From an uncultured Gemmatimonadota bacterium (lineage in GTDB: Bacteria > Gemmatimonadota > Gemmatimonadetes > Gemmatimonadales > Gemmatimonadaceae): DNA of 7,104 bases. Below the pieces are notes generated by a model. That model made no database searches. It had not been told where the DNA came from and saw nothing but the letters and a program-made list of their open reading frames with translations. Where the stretch lies: positions 1-7,104 of the forward strand of contig CAMLEQ010000202.1 in the NCBI GenBank assembly GCA_946479015.1, in the 5' to 3' direction. Positions 1 to 5,813 of this stretch are shown one piece after another. The position numbers were made by a program, and so were the translations under genes. Position 1 is the first letter of the stretch; the number at the start of each line of letters is the position of its first letter.

Positions 1-715
1 GCTGGTCGATGTGCTTGCCGACGAGGATGGACATCACGCCGAGCCCGTACGGGATGGACGCGAGCAGCGCGTTCCCCGAGAAGCCGCCGGCGATCACGTA
101 GTAGCCGCCCGCCACCATCAGCGGCCCCCACACGATGAACGCCGCGATCTCCCCGAGGCCGAGCTCCTTCAGCGCCCGCGGCGCGGCATCGTACGCCCAG
201 AGGAGCAGCGCACCGGCCGCCACCAGCCCCACCGCTGGCCAGCCGCGGAGCCGGATGAAGTAGATGCCGATCGCGATGGCGACGGCGGCGAGCACCATCA
301 GCCCGCGGACGAGCAGACGCGAGCTCACCGCGCCGCTCAGCACCGGGTGCACCGTGTAGCGCCGGCGCGGCGAGTCGGCGGTGTCGTGCCCCCGGCGCGC
401 GCCGAAGTAGTCGTTGGACAGGTTGCTGATCGCGTGCAGCACCACGTAGCCGACGAGCACGAGGAGAAACGGCAGGAGCTCGAAGCGACGATCCGTGAGC
501 GCGAGCAGCCCGGCGAGGAGCGCGGCCTGGAAGGAGATGACGAGGATGACGCTGCGGGCCGAGTACAGGAACCGCGCGATCGGATCCAGATCGGCGAGGT
601 CCTCGGCGAGCGGCGGATAGAATCCGGTGAACGCGCGCGCCCACTCGCGGGGGCCGCGGCCGGCTGGCCGGCGGCCGGAGGGGACTGCGACGCGCTCGTT
701 GGTCACGTGGGTCAT
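1..715 (-). CDS. UbiA-family membrane prenyltransferase (MenA/UbiA-like), 3' end outside window
   Basis: Transfers a polyprenyl chain to an aromatic or similar acceptor in the inner membrane, as in quinone biosynthesis (family knowledge; the acceptor cannot be read from sequence). Reading left from ATG at 715 gives 238 complete codons and no stop before the edge. A polar N-terminus of about 50 residues precedes hydrophobic segments near residues 55-73, 78-99, 134-154, 160-176, 188-207 and 214-232. The first Asp-rich prenyl-diphosphate motif is clear: N101-D102, eight residues, D111, then D114, after the helix ending HAISNLSN. The visible sequence ends in GKHIDQ (233-238), probably the start of the second Asp motif. 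Members are about 300 residues, so roughly the last fifth is missing. No upstream in-frame start lies nearby and no Shine-Dalgarno sequence is visible. MenA is the nearest well-known relative, but I do not assign the symbol. Confidence 0.85.
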   Translation of the reverse strand, partial: MTHVTNERVAVPSGRRPAGRGPREWARAFTGFYPPLAEDLADLDPIARFLYSARSVILVISFQAALLAGLLALTDRRFELLPFLLVLVGYVVLHAISNLSNDYFGARRGHDTADSPRRRYTVHPVLSGAVSSRLLVRGLMVLAAVAIAIGIYFIRLRGWPAVGLVAAGALLLWAYDAAPRALKELGLGEIAAFIVWGPLMVAGGYYVIAGGFSGNALLASIPYGLGVMSILVGKHIDQ

Positions 716-821
716 CGGTGGCGATCGTCGAGTGTGAGGCGCGCCCCGCGCCGAGGCACCTTTGCCGCGAGCACGGGACCCGCTCAAAGATATCCCTGTG
801 CCGCGGCGATCGCTCACACCG
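716..821. other. short non-coding stretch between the AAC(3) relic and the prenyltransferase
   Basis: These 106 bases hold no supported gene. None of the three minus-strand frames continues recognisable acetyltransferase sequence. A small AT-rich island at 791-797, reading GATATCT on either strand and followed by TTGAG on the minus strand, stands out from the GC-rich surroundings. It could be the -10 region of a promoter for the prenyltransferase gene, but no matching -35 element is visible, so I do not call a promoter. Confidence 0.4.
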
Positions 822-1006
822 TATCACGAGCGTGCCGTCGGGACTCATTGCCGTCGCGAGCGCCGCGATCAGCGCGCGCGGTCGCCGTCCACGGGGGCCA
901 CCTTGGAGAACGCGGTGCGCACCAGGAGCACTCCGCCGGGGCGCACGCCGAGGGCGCGGAGCTGGGCGACCAGCTCCCGTGCCGAGGCGGCCCTGAGCGC
1001 CGTCAC
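822..1006 (-). pseudogene. frameshifted, truncated relic of an aminoglycoside N(3)-acetyltransferase (AAC(3)/YokD family)
   Basis: Reading left from GTG at 1006 gives 45 codons ending at TGA 869-871. The text includes ELVAQLRALGVRPGGVLLV and TAFSKVAPVDG, which is the characteristic N-terminus of AAC(3) acetyltransferases (usually VHTSF or VHSSL, then a V(E/D)GG turn). Just after VDG the frame breaks. Shifting by one base restores PRALIAAL and then SPDGTLVI, which is exactly the next conserved segment of the family. So one base is missing near 879-881. After about residue 60 the similarity stops, whereas intact enzymes are about 260-280 residues. A conserved His is also Arg in the VRTAF segment. 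The GTG overlaps the preceding lipoprotein stop as GTGA, so the intact gene was probably translationally coupled to it. A sequencing error could explain the frameshift but not the missing remainder. Confidence 0.75.
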
Positions 1007-1410
1007 CGCACGAAGATGGTGTCTTCGACCACGGGGGAGTTCCCCGTGTGCCTGAACACGACCACCGCGGTGCCGCTGGACACCGCCTCGAAGCGGAAGC
1101 GCTGCGTGGGCCCCGCTGGGACGACGGGAGTCACCAGCGACACACCAAGGAAGCGGACGCTCCGAGACGACACGATCGGGGGGCTCGCGTACTCCCCCGG
1201 CCCGATCGTCTGGAGGGTGACGTCGATCTCGGTGCCGCGGCTGACGTCGAGCGTGCGAGACTCGGTGCCGATCGACGACACCCCGGTCGAACGATCCGCG
1301 CCGCATCCGGAGAGCATCGCGGCTCCGAGCAGCATCAGCGGCGCGACCCGCGCCACTGCGCGCCGTCCAGCTCCTCCCCCGCTCTCCCGCACTACCATAT
1401 TCGATCGCAT
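1003..1410 (-). CDS. small lipoprotein with a possible chagasin-like (inhibitor I42) beta domain
   Basis: 135 residues. The start at 1410 is chosen because GGAGGG lies 4 bases upstream; a second ATG at codon 5 is a weaker alternative. An arginine-rich n-region and hydrophobic stretch (about 22-33) end in the lipobox L33-S34-G35-C36, so the mature protein of about 100 residues should be a lipid-anchored envelope protein. The mature part reads as alternating beta strands: LDVSRGTEIDVTL (54-66), a GPGEY turn (70-74), RSVRFLGV (83-90), GPTQRFRFEAVSSGTAVVVF (100-119) and a final strand ending DTIFVR. This order resembles chagasin-type cysteine-protease inhibitors, whose loops carry NPTTGY, a Gly-rich turn before a Phe strand, and an RPW-like loop. 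The canonical loop residues are not conserved here, so the fold is a suggestion and inhibition is unproven. A generic Ig-like domain is the alternative. It follows the DinB gene by 32 bp. Confidence 0.75.
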   Translation of the reverse strand: MRSNMVVRESGGGAGRRAVARVAPLMLLGAAMLSGCGADRSTGVSSIGTESRTLDVSRGTEIDVTLQTIGPGEYASPPIVSSRSVRFLGVSLVTPVVPAGPTQRFRFEAVSSGTAVVVFRHTGNSPVVEDTIFVR

Positions 1411-1442
1411 GGATCCCTCCGACCCGTGACCGGTGAGCCGCC

Positions 1443-1940
1443 TCATTCCGCCAGCGAACGAACTTCCTCCGATGTCAACCCATAGATGGGCGGCGCGGTC
1501 ACGCCGCGCAGTCCGAGCATGAGGTAGAGCTGCCCGCGATGATGCGCCTCGTGCTCGAGCATCGCCCGCAGCCACTTCCAGAGTGTGATCGGTGTCCCGG
1601 CCGGAGTGGACACCTTCCGATCGAACGCCTCCGGCGAGATCGCCTCGAAGATGGCGCGCGCCTCGGAGTGACAGCGGTCGTAATACGCCAACACCGCCTC
1701 GAGCCCGTCCGCCAGCTCCCGGCCGTGCCCGGGATACTGGTTCGGGCGCCCCCGCGCCGTCTCCGCGTAGAGGTACCGCTCGATGCCGGCCAGGTGCCGA
1801 ACGAGATCGCCGAAGGAGAATCGCCCCGGGGCGGGCGCCCACTCCAGCTCGTCGGGCGGGATGCGGTCGATCACGCGCCGCGTGCGGCCGTGCACGCTGG
1901 CGAGATAATCGAGGAAGATGCGCGGATCTCGAATCTCCAT
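1443..1940 (-). CDS. DinB-superfamily protein (metal-binding four-helix bundle)
   Basis: 165 residues, typical for the DinB/YfiT superfamily of cytoplasmic four-helix bundles. The family includes damage-inducible proteins of unknown role and thiol-dependent S-transferases or hydrolases. The expected metal-binding His triad is complete: H49 in the segment LVRHLAGIERY, and H130 and H134 in LEHEAHHRGQLY. These place a divalent metal between helices 2 and 4. Other family hallmarks are the opening helix with PPDELEWAP (28-36), the GRFSFGDLV motif (39-47) leading into helix 2, and a C-terminal YGLTSEEVR. The start at 1940 is supported by GAGGTGAA immediately upstream. It lies 79 bp after the SnoaL-like gene and 32 bp before the lipoprotein gene on the same strand, so cotranscription is likely. 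The substrate cannot be deduced. Confidence 0.9.
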   Translation of the reverse strand: MEIRDPRIFLDYLASVHGRTRRVIDRIPPDELEWAPAPGRFSFGDLVRHLAGIERYLYAETARGRPNQYPGHGRELADGLEAVLAYYDRCHSEARAIFEAISPEAFDRKVSTPAGTPITLWKWLRAMLEHEAHHRGQLYLMLGLRGVTAPPIYGLTSEEVRSLAE

Positions 1941-2019
1941 TTCACCTCAGTCGGTGACGTCCACGTGGCATGCGTGCAGGCCTCGTCCACCGCGCCGAGC
2001 GACTGGTCACTCGCTGGAT

Positions 2020-2427
2020 TCACTTCGCCGGCTGCGCCGGCACACTCGTGGTCCAGATGTCGCGATGCAGCAGCCAGCGATCGCCCACCTGCCGCCAGAT
2101 CACGATGTACTTGCCATGGTCGGCCTCCTGCCCTCCCTCTCCGAGCAGGGTGTACCGCCCGACCTCGTAGCCCGTGTTGCCGAGGCCGTCCGCCTCCAAC
2201 GTCTCCAGCCGCGCGGAGGTGAGGCCGAGCCCGAAGACCGATCGCCAGAACTCCTCGATCGCGGCGCGGCCGCGCACCTCGTCGCTGTTGGCGGGAAGGA
2301 GCTGCGCATCCTCCGTGTAGCAGGCCGCGATCTCCGCGGCGTTCCGCCCCTCGAAGGCGGCAACCCACCGCGCGATTCCCGTCCGGATGCCTTCGTGCAG
2401 ATCGGTGGGGGGAGTGAGCGTGGCCAT
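2020..2427 (-). CDS. SnoaL-like / DUF4440 NTF2-fold protein
   Basis: 135 residues, the normal length for single-domain SnoaL-like/DUF4440 proteins. The fold is a cone-shaped alpha+beta barrel that often binds or isomerises a small hydrophobic ligand; many members have no known function. Signature segments in order are the first helix ending WVAAFEGRN (21-29), AEIAACYTEDAQLLPANSDE (31-50), VRGRAAIEEFW (51-61), GYEVGRYTLL (86-95) and the paired C-terminal strands GKYIVIWRQVGDRW and LLHRDIWTTS (105-128). No signal peptide or membrane segment is seen, so it is probably cytoplasmic. The start at 2427 has a strong site, GGAGGTG at 2432-2438. It is the first gene of the minus-strand group and diverges from the permease gene. 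Conservation is too general to name a ligand. Confidence 0.88.
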   Translation of the reverse strand: MATLTPPTDLHEGIRTGIARWVAAFEGRNAAEIAACYTEDAQLLPANSDEVRGRAAIEEFWRSVFGLGLTSARLETLEADGLGNTGYEVGRYTLLGEGGQEADHGKYIVIWRQVGDRWLLHRDIWTTSVPAQPAK

Positions 2428-2492
2428 GAGGCACCTCCGCGTGAGTCGCCTGGAAGTCCGGCGCCGCCGCCGGTCGGCGGCGTCGGGAGCTT

Positions 2493-2521
2493 ACCATACG
2501 CCGGTCGGGGTCCCCCGTCCA
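2493..2521 (-). promoter_or_regulatory. candidate sigma70-type promoter for the minus-strand gene group
   Basis: On the minus strand TGGACG (2516-2521) and TATGGT (2493-2498) are separated by exactly 17 bases, and the second is an AT-rich island in GC-rich DNA. Initiation would fall near 2486, giving a leader of about 59 bases before the SnoaL-like ATG at 2427. The -35 matches the consensus at four of six positions. This is a by-eye call in a phylum whose promoter consensus I cannot state with certainty. Confidence 0.3.
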
Positions 2522-2602
2522 GCGAGCGCCGGGTCAACCCTTCACGGCATTCGCCTGTCCAACCCGGAGCGACCACTCGCGGCCGCCATCCACGGCCGTA
2601 GA

Positions 2603-2617
2603 TTCTACATTGTAGAA
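2603..2617. promoter_or_regulatory. perfect 15-bp inverted repeat, candidate PadR operator
   Basis: TTCTACATTGTAGAA has perfect 7-base arms around a central T. It is conspicuously AT-rich within GC-rich DNA and lies 30 bases before the permease ATG at 2648, in the space between two divergent genes. The arms are short and the spacer is one base, which fits a dimeric winged-helix repressor site better than an RNA hairpin. The only regulator in view is the PadR gene at the end of the same transcription unit, so autoregulation is the simplest reading. BlaI/MecI-type repressors also use TACA/TGTA half-sites and are an alternative. Confidence 0.6.
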
Positions 2618-2647
2618 ACATCGCGCCGGAAATCACGTAGGACGAGC

Positions 2648-5311
2648 ATGCACCCACCCGAGAAGCATCCCCCGCCCCTGCCGCGCCTCCCCACGGCGCT
2701 GCTCCGTCGCCTCCTCCCGCGCGCCGAGCGCGACGAGGTGCTCGCCGACCTCCGCGCCGAGTACGCGGAGCACGCGGCGGCCAGCGGAGTGGCCGCCGCC
2801 CGGCGCTGGCTCTGGCGGCAGGCGCTCGGCTCGGCGCCGGCACTGCTCGGGTGGAGCTGGTGGCGCGGCTGGACCGGCTTCGAGCCGCGCGCGAACGCCT
2901 ATCGCCCCGGAGGCTCGATGATGCGGAACCTGCTCGCGGACCTGCGCTACGCCGCGCGCCGACTGCGCGCCCGCCCCGTCTACACGCTCGTGGCGGCACT
3001 CACCCTCGCCCTCGGAATCGGTGGAACCGCCGCGGTGTTCGGCATCGCGCGCCCCCTGATGTTCGAGCCGCTCCCCTACGCCAACGCGCGCGAGGTGGGC
3101 ATGTTCTGGATGCCCGGGTGGTGGACAGAGGAGGAGTTTCTCTACCTGCGCGGCAAATTTCCGGGCTTCCGCGACGTGGCTGCCTACCGCCCGGGCGACG
3201 TCACCCTGCGTCAGGGGGACGCGCCCACCCGGCTGATCCCCGGAATCACCGTCTCCTCCGAGCTGTTCGACGTGCTCGGCGCGCGCCCCATGCTGGGGCG
3301 AGGCTTTCGCCCCGGTGACGATGCGCAGGGGGCCGAGCCGGTCGCCGTGATCAGCTACGGCCTCTGGCAGGAGCTCGGCGGGAGTCCGGCGATCGTCGGC
3401 ACGCGGCTCACGCTCGATGGCGCCCCGCGGACGATCATCGGCGTGATGCCCCGCGGCTTCTGGTTCCCCGATCCCTCCGTTCGCATCTGGCACACCAAGC
3501 CCCTCGACCCCCAGGGGCGCAACGGCAGCTACGCCTTCGTCGGCCGGGTAGCGCCGGGGCACGACGTGGGGAGCATGGGTCCGCAGCTGCGCCGCCTCGC
3601 GGCGCTGATCGGGGAGCGATTCCAGTATCAGGAGGGTGCCGACAAGACGCTGCATCCGACGCTGACGCCGCTGCGCGACGCGCTCGTGGGGTCGATGCGC
3701 CCGGCGCTCGTGGCGACGCTCGCGGCGATGGGGCTCATCCTGCTCATCGCCTGCACCAACGTCGCCGCGCTCATGCTCGGACAGGTGGAGGGGCGCGGGT
3801 CGGAGCTGGCGGTGCGCGCCGCGCTCGGCGCGAGCCGGGGGCGGCTCGTGCAGCAGGTGGTGGTCGAGGCGCTGCTCGTGGGCGTGGGCGCCGGTGCGTT
3901 CGGCGCGGTGCTGGCCGCGGCGGGGTTCCGCCTGCTCGCGCGCGCGCTCCCGATCGGCGCGTGGGCCGAGAGCGCGACCTTCGACTGGACGATGTTCGCC
4001 GCGGCGCTCGCGATCGCCGTCGTCGCCGCGCTGCTGGTGGTGCTGGTCCCCTCGCTCTTCCTCTGGCGCGGCGAGCTGCGCGGCGCCATCGGGAGCGCGC
4101 GCACCGGCGGCATCCAGGGGCGCGGCGGACGCCTCGAGCGCGGGCTCGTGGTGGCGGAGGTCGCGCTCGCGATGCTGATCGCTTCGGCGGCGGCGCTCCT
4201 CGTGCGCAGCGTCGCCAACCTGTACGCCATCGATCCGGGGATCGACACGAAGGAGATCGCCGTGGTGGACGTGCTGTCGAACACCGACGTCGCCGCATCG
4301 CGGCGCGGGCGCATGGTGGAGGAGCTGACGCGGACGCTCGGGTCGCGACCCGGCGTCCGCTCGGCGGCGGCGGCGATGAAGATCCCGCTCCGCGGCGGCG
4401 GGGACAGCTTCGGCGTCACCATCGACGGGCACCCGGAGGCCGCGCGCACCTTCACCTACTTCCGCATCGTCACGCGCGACTACTTCTCGACGCTCGGCAT
4501 CCGTCTGCGCGACGGGCGCACCTTCGACGCGTCCGACCATCCCATCGCCGACGACGACAGCACCAGCGAGATGGCCGTCGTGATCAACGAGGCGTTCGCA
4601 AGGAAGTACTTTCCGGGAGAGAATCCGATCGGCCGGCGCATGGGTGGCGGCTTCGGCGCGCCGCAGCGCGTGATCGGCGTCGTCTCGAACGTCGCCGAGG
4701 CGGCGCTCACCGACGAGCCGCAGCCGGTGCGCTACTACCTGGCCGGGCAGGCGCCGTGGTTCGGCACGCCGGCGACGTTCGTGCTCCGCGCCGCGCGCGG
4801 GGGCGACGCCGCGGCGCTGCTCGACGATGCGCGGCGCACCGTGCAGCGCGTGGCGCCGGAGCTCGCGGTGCAGAGCACCACCACCATGGCGCGGGTCTTC
4901 GACGCGGCGGTGGGCCCGGCGCGGCAGGTGATGGCGCTGCTCGCGCTGCTCTCCGCGCTCGCGCTGGTGCTCGGCGCCGTCGGGATCTACGGGGTGATCT
5001 CGCACTTCGCGGCGCGCCGCCAGCGCGACTGGGCGATCCGCGTCGCACTCGGACTCCCCGGATCGCGCGTGGTGGGGCACATCGTGCGCCAGGGCGCGGT
5101 GCTGGTGGGATCGGGGATCGTCATCGGCGCCGTGGGGACGGTGGTGCTGGCCCGGCTGCTCGCCTCCTTCCTGTTCGGCGTGGGAGTCGTGGACCCCGTC
5201 GCCTTCGCCGCGGCCGGCATGGGGCTGCTGCTCATCGGCGTGGTGGCGGCCTTCATCCCCGCTCGGCGCGCCGGCGCGGTGGACCCGGCCCTCATCCTGC
5301 GCGAGCAATGA
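2648..5311 (+). CDS. ABC transporter permease, ADOP type (MacB/FtsX-like, duplicated, with N-terminal prefix domain)
   Basis: 887 residues. Residues 1-90 form a cytoplasmic prefix (RRLLPRAERDEVLADLRAEY, then ARRWLWRQALGSAP) of the kind seen before many orphan MacB-like permeases. The core has two MacB-like halves: TM 112-133, a large periplasmic domain to about 353, and TMs about 354-378, 405-431 and 447-473; then TM 496-522, a second periplasmic domain to about 755, and TMs 759-787, 812-846 and 850-874. The coupling-helix motif appears twice, as ELAVRAALGASRGR near 388 and DWAIRVALGLPGSR near 795. The C-terminus PARRAGAVDPALILREQ is typical. No Walker motif and no adjacent ATPase gene are seen, as is usual for this family. 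MacB relatives export or act mechanically on envelope substrates; the substrate here is unknown. The start at 2648 has AGGA 5 bases upstream. The stop overlaps the PadR ATG. Confidence 0.93.
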   Translation: MHPPEKHPPPLPRLPTALLRRLLPRAERDEVLADLRAEYAEHAAASGVAAARRWLWRQALGSAPALLGWSWWRGWTGFEPRANAYRPGGSMMRNLLADLRYAARRLRARPVYTLVAALTLALGIGGTAAVFGIARPLMFEPLPYANAREVGMFWMPGWWTEEEFLYLRGKFPGFRDVAAYRPGDVTLRQGDAPTRLIPGITVSSELFDVLGARPMLGRGFRPGDDAQGAEPVAVISYGLWQELGGSPAIVGTRLTLDGAPRTIIGVMPRGFWFPDPSVRIWHTKPLDPQGRNGSYAFVGRVAPGHDVGSMGPQLRRLAALIGERFQYQEGADKTLHPTLTPLRDALVGSMRPALVATLAAMGLILLIACTNVAALMLGQVEGRGSELAVRAALGASRGRLVQQVVVEALLVGVGAGAFGAVLAAAGFRLLARALPIGAWAESATFDWTMFAAALAIAVVAALLVVLVPSLFLWRGELRGAIGSARTGGIQGRGGRLERGLVVAEVALAMLIASAAALLVRSVANLYAIDPGIDTKEIAVVDVLSNTDVAASRRGRMVEELTRTLGSRPGVRSAAAAMKIPLRGGGDSFGVTIDGHPEAARTFTYFRIVTRDYFSTLGIRLRDGRTFDASDHPIADDDSTSEMAVVINEAFARKYFPGENPIGRRMGGGFGAPQRVIGVVSNVAEAALTDEPQPVRYYLAGQAPWFGTPATFVLRAARGGDAAALLDDARRTVQRVAPELAVQSTTTMARVFDAAVGPARQVMALLALLSALALVLGAVGIYGVISHFAARRQRDWAIRVALGLPGSRVVGHIVRQGAVLVGSGIVIGAVGTVVLARLLASFLFGVGVVDPVAFAAAGMGLLLIGVVAAFIPARRAGAVDPALILREQ
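2909..2920 (+). promoter_or_regulatory. internal ribosome binding site and in-frame ATG inside the permease gene
   Basis: GGAGG at 2909-2913 is followed after four bases by ATG at 2918, which is codon 91 of the permease and the first residue of the MacB-like core (MMRNLLADLRYAARRL). Initiation here would give a 797-residue form without the prefix domain. It may be an alternative start, or a trace of an ancestral fusion between a prefix gene and a permease gene. GGAGG also encodes Gly-Gly in the linker, so coincidence is possible. Confidence 0.35.
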
Positions 5312-5646
5312 GCGACTCCGATTTCGTTCCCCTGGGCGTGCTCGAGGAGCAGGTCCTGGTCGCGGTGCTGCGCACGCGGGGGGAGGCGTACGGCATGCAC
5401 GTACGCCGGGAGATCGAGCGCGTGACCGGTCGCGAGCTCGCGATCGGCGCCGTGTACGCCACCCTCGACCGGCTGGAGGCCAAGGGGCTGCTGACGTCGC
5501 GCCGCGTGGTTGCGGAAGGGCCGTCGCGCCGCCGCTTCGAGGTGAGCCCCGCGGGGGCGCGCGCGCTGGCGGAGACGCGGGCCATGCGCGAGCGGCTCTG
5601 GCAGGGGGTGGACGTTCGCCGCCTGCTCGCGCTCGCGCGCGCGTGA
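5308..5646 (+). CDS. PadR-family transcriptional regulator
   Basis: 112 residues: a single winged-helix DNA-binding domain and little else, as in the short PadR subfamily that dimerises through its terminal helix. Hallmarks are LGVLEEQVLVAVL (9-21), GEAYGMHVRREIE (25-37), the recognition region AIGAVYATLDRLEAKGLL (45-62), and the wing EGPSRRRFEVSPAGARAL (70-87). The ATG overlaps the permease stop as ATGA and no Shine-Dalgarno sequence precedes it, so translation is probably coupled to the permease. PadR proteins generally repress neighbouring genes, often transporters, and release DNA when a ligand binds. The likely target is the promoter at about 2600 with its 15-bp inverted repeat. The identity of that operator and of any ligand is inference. 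Confidence 0.93.
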   Translation: MSDSDFVPLGVLEEQVLVAVLRTRGEAYGMHVRREIERVTGRELAIGAVYATLDRLEAKGLLTSRRVVAEGPSRRRFEVSPAGARALAETRAMRERLWQGVDVRRLLALARA

Positions 5647-5690
5647 GGCGGCGCAGCGCCGCGGCGGGCCGACGCGTATCTCGGGGGAGT

Positions 5691-5717
5691 GCCGCGCCCG
5701 GAGGGTCCGGGCGCGGC
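5691..5717 (+). terminator. hairpin terminator after the permease-PadR unit
   Basis: A perfect 12-bp stem (left arm GCCGCGCCCGGA, right arm its exact reverse complement) encloses the loop GGG, 44 bases after the PadR stop. The stem has only two A-T pairs and would be very stable. The following bases, GTCTGTC, contain some T but no true T-run, so it may be a weak intrinsic terminator or an RNA 3'-end stabiliser. A shorter GC-only repeat at 5648-5662 lies just after the stop codon and may be incidental. Confidence 0.65.
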
Positions 5718-5813
5718 GTCTGTCACGAACCCGTCTCTCCGTAGTACCTTCAATCGCTCGAGCGGAACTTCACGGGGCCCGGCTCCAGCCGTATCCCAAG
5801 GAGAACGATTGGA

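Noticed and set aside
869..890. Programmed frameshifting as an explanation for the broken acetyltransferase
   Set aside because: No slippery heptamer or run of identical bases lies at the shift point, and the shifted frame loses family similarity after about 20 codons, so decay is the better explanation.
11..1429. A 472-codon plus-strand open frame over the prenyltransferase, relic and lipoprotein genes
   Set aside because: Its composition (long runs of Arg, Glu, Ala, His) is typical of an antisense shadow, while the minus strand shows clear family motifs and good starts in the same span.
1003..1842. A 279-codon minus-strand reading that would join the lipoprotein to upstream sequence
   Set aside because: The N-terminal half overlaps the DinB gene in another frame and is Arg-rich shadow sequence. 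The GGAGGG site and signal peptide place the real start at 1410.
2387..2647. An upstream extension of the permease to an ATG at 2387
   Set aside because: The extra 87 residues overlap the divergent SnoaL-like gene and its promoter region, are Arg-rich and featureless, and would run through the palindrome. AGGA before the ATG at 2648 and the start of the prefix domain support the shorter form.
3961..5307. A long upstream extension in the PadR reading frame inside the permease gene
   Set aside because: Low-complexity Arg/Ala sequence in the wrong frame of the permease; PadR homology begins precisely at the ATG at 5308.
2633..5308. A continuous 891-codon open frame antisense to the permease gene
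   Set aside because: It is rich in Arg, His, Ala and Glu without any recognisable domain, and exactly mirrors the permease. In GC-rich genes the antisense frame in this register rarely meets a stop codon.
5648..5662. GC-only inverted repeat with 7-base arms around a single A just after the PadR stop
   Set aside because: The loop is too short to form a normal hairpin, and such GC repeats arise easily at this base composition.
5755..5764. Ten-base palindrome CGCTCGAGCG upstream of the DUF305 gene
   Set aside because: Short and fully expected by chance in GC-rich DNA; no second copy or link to a regulator is visible.
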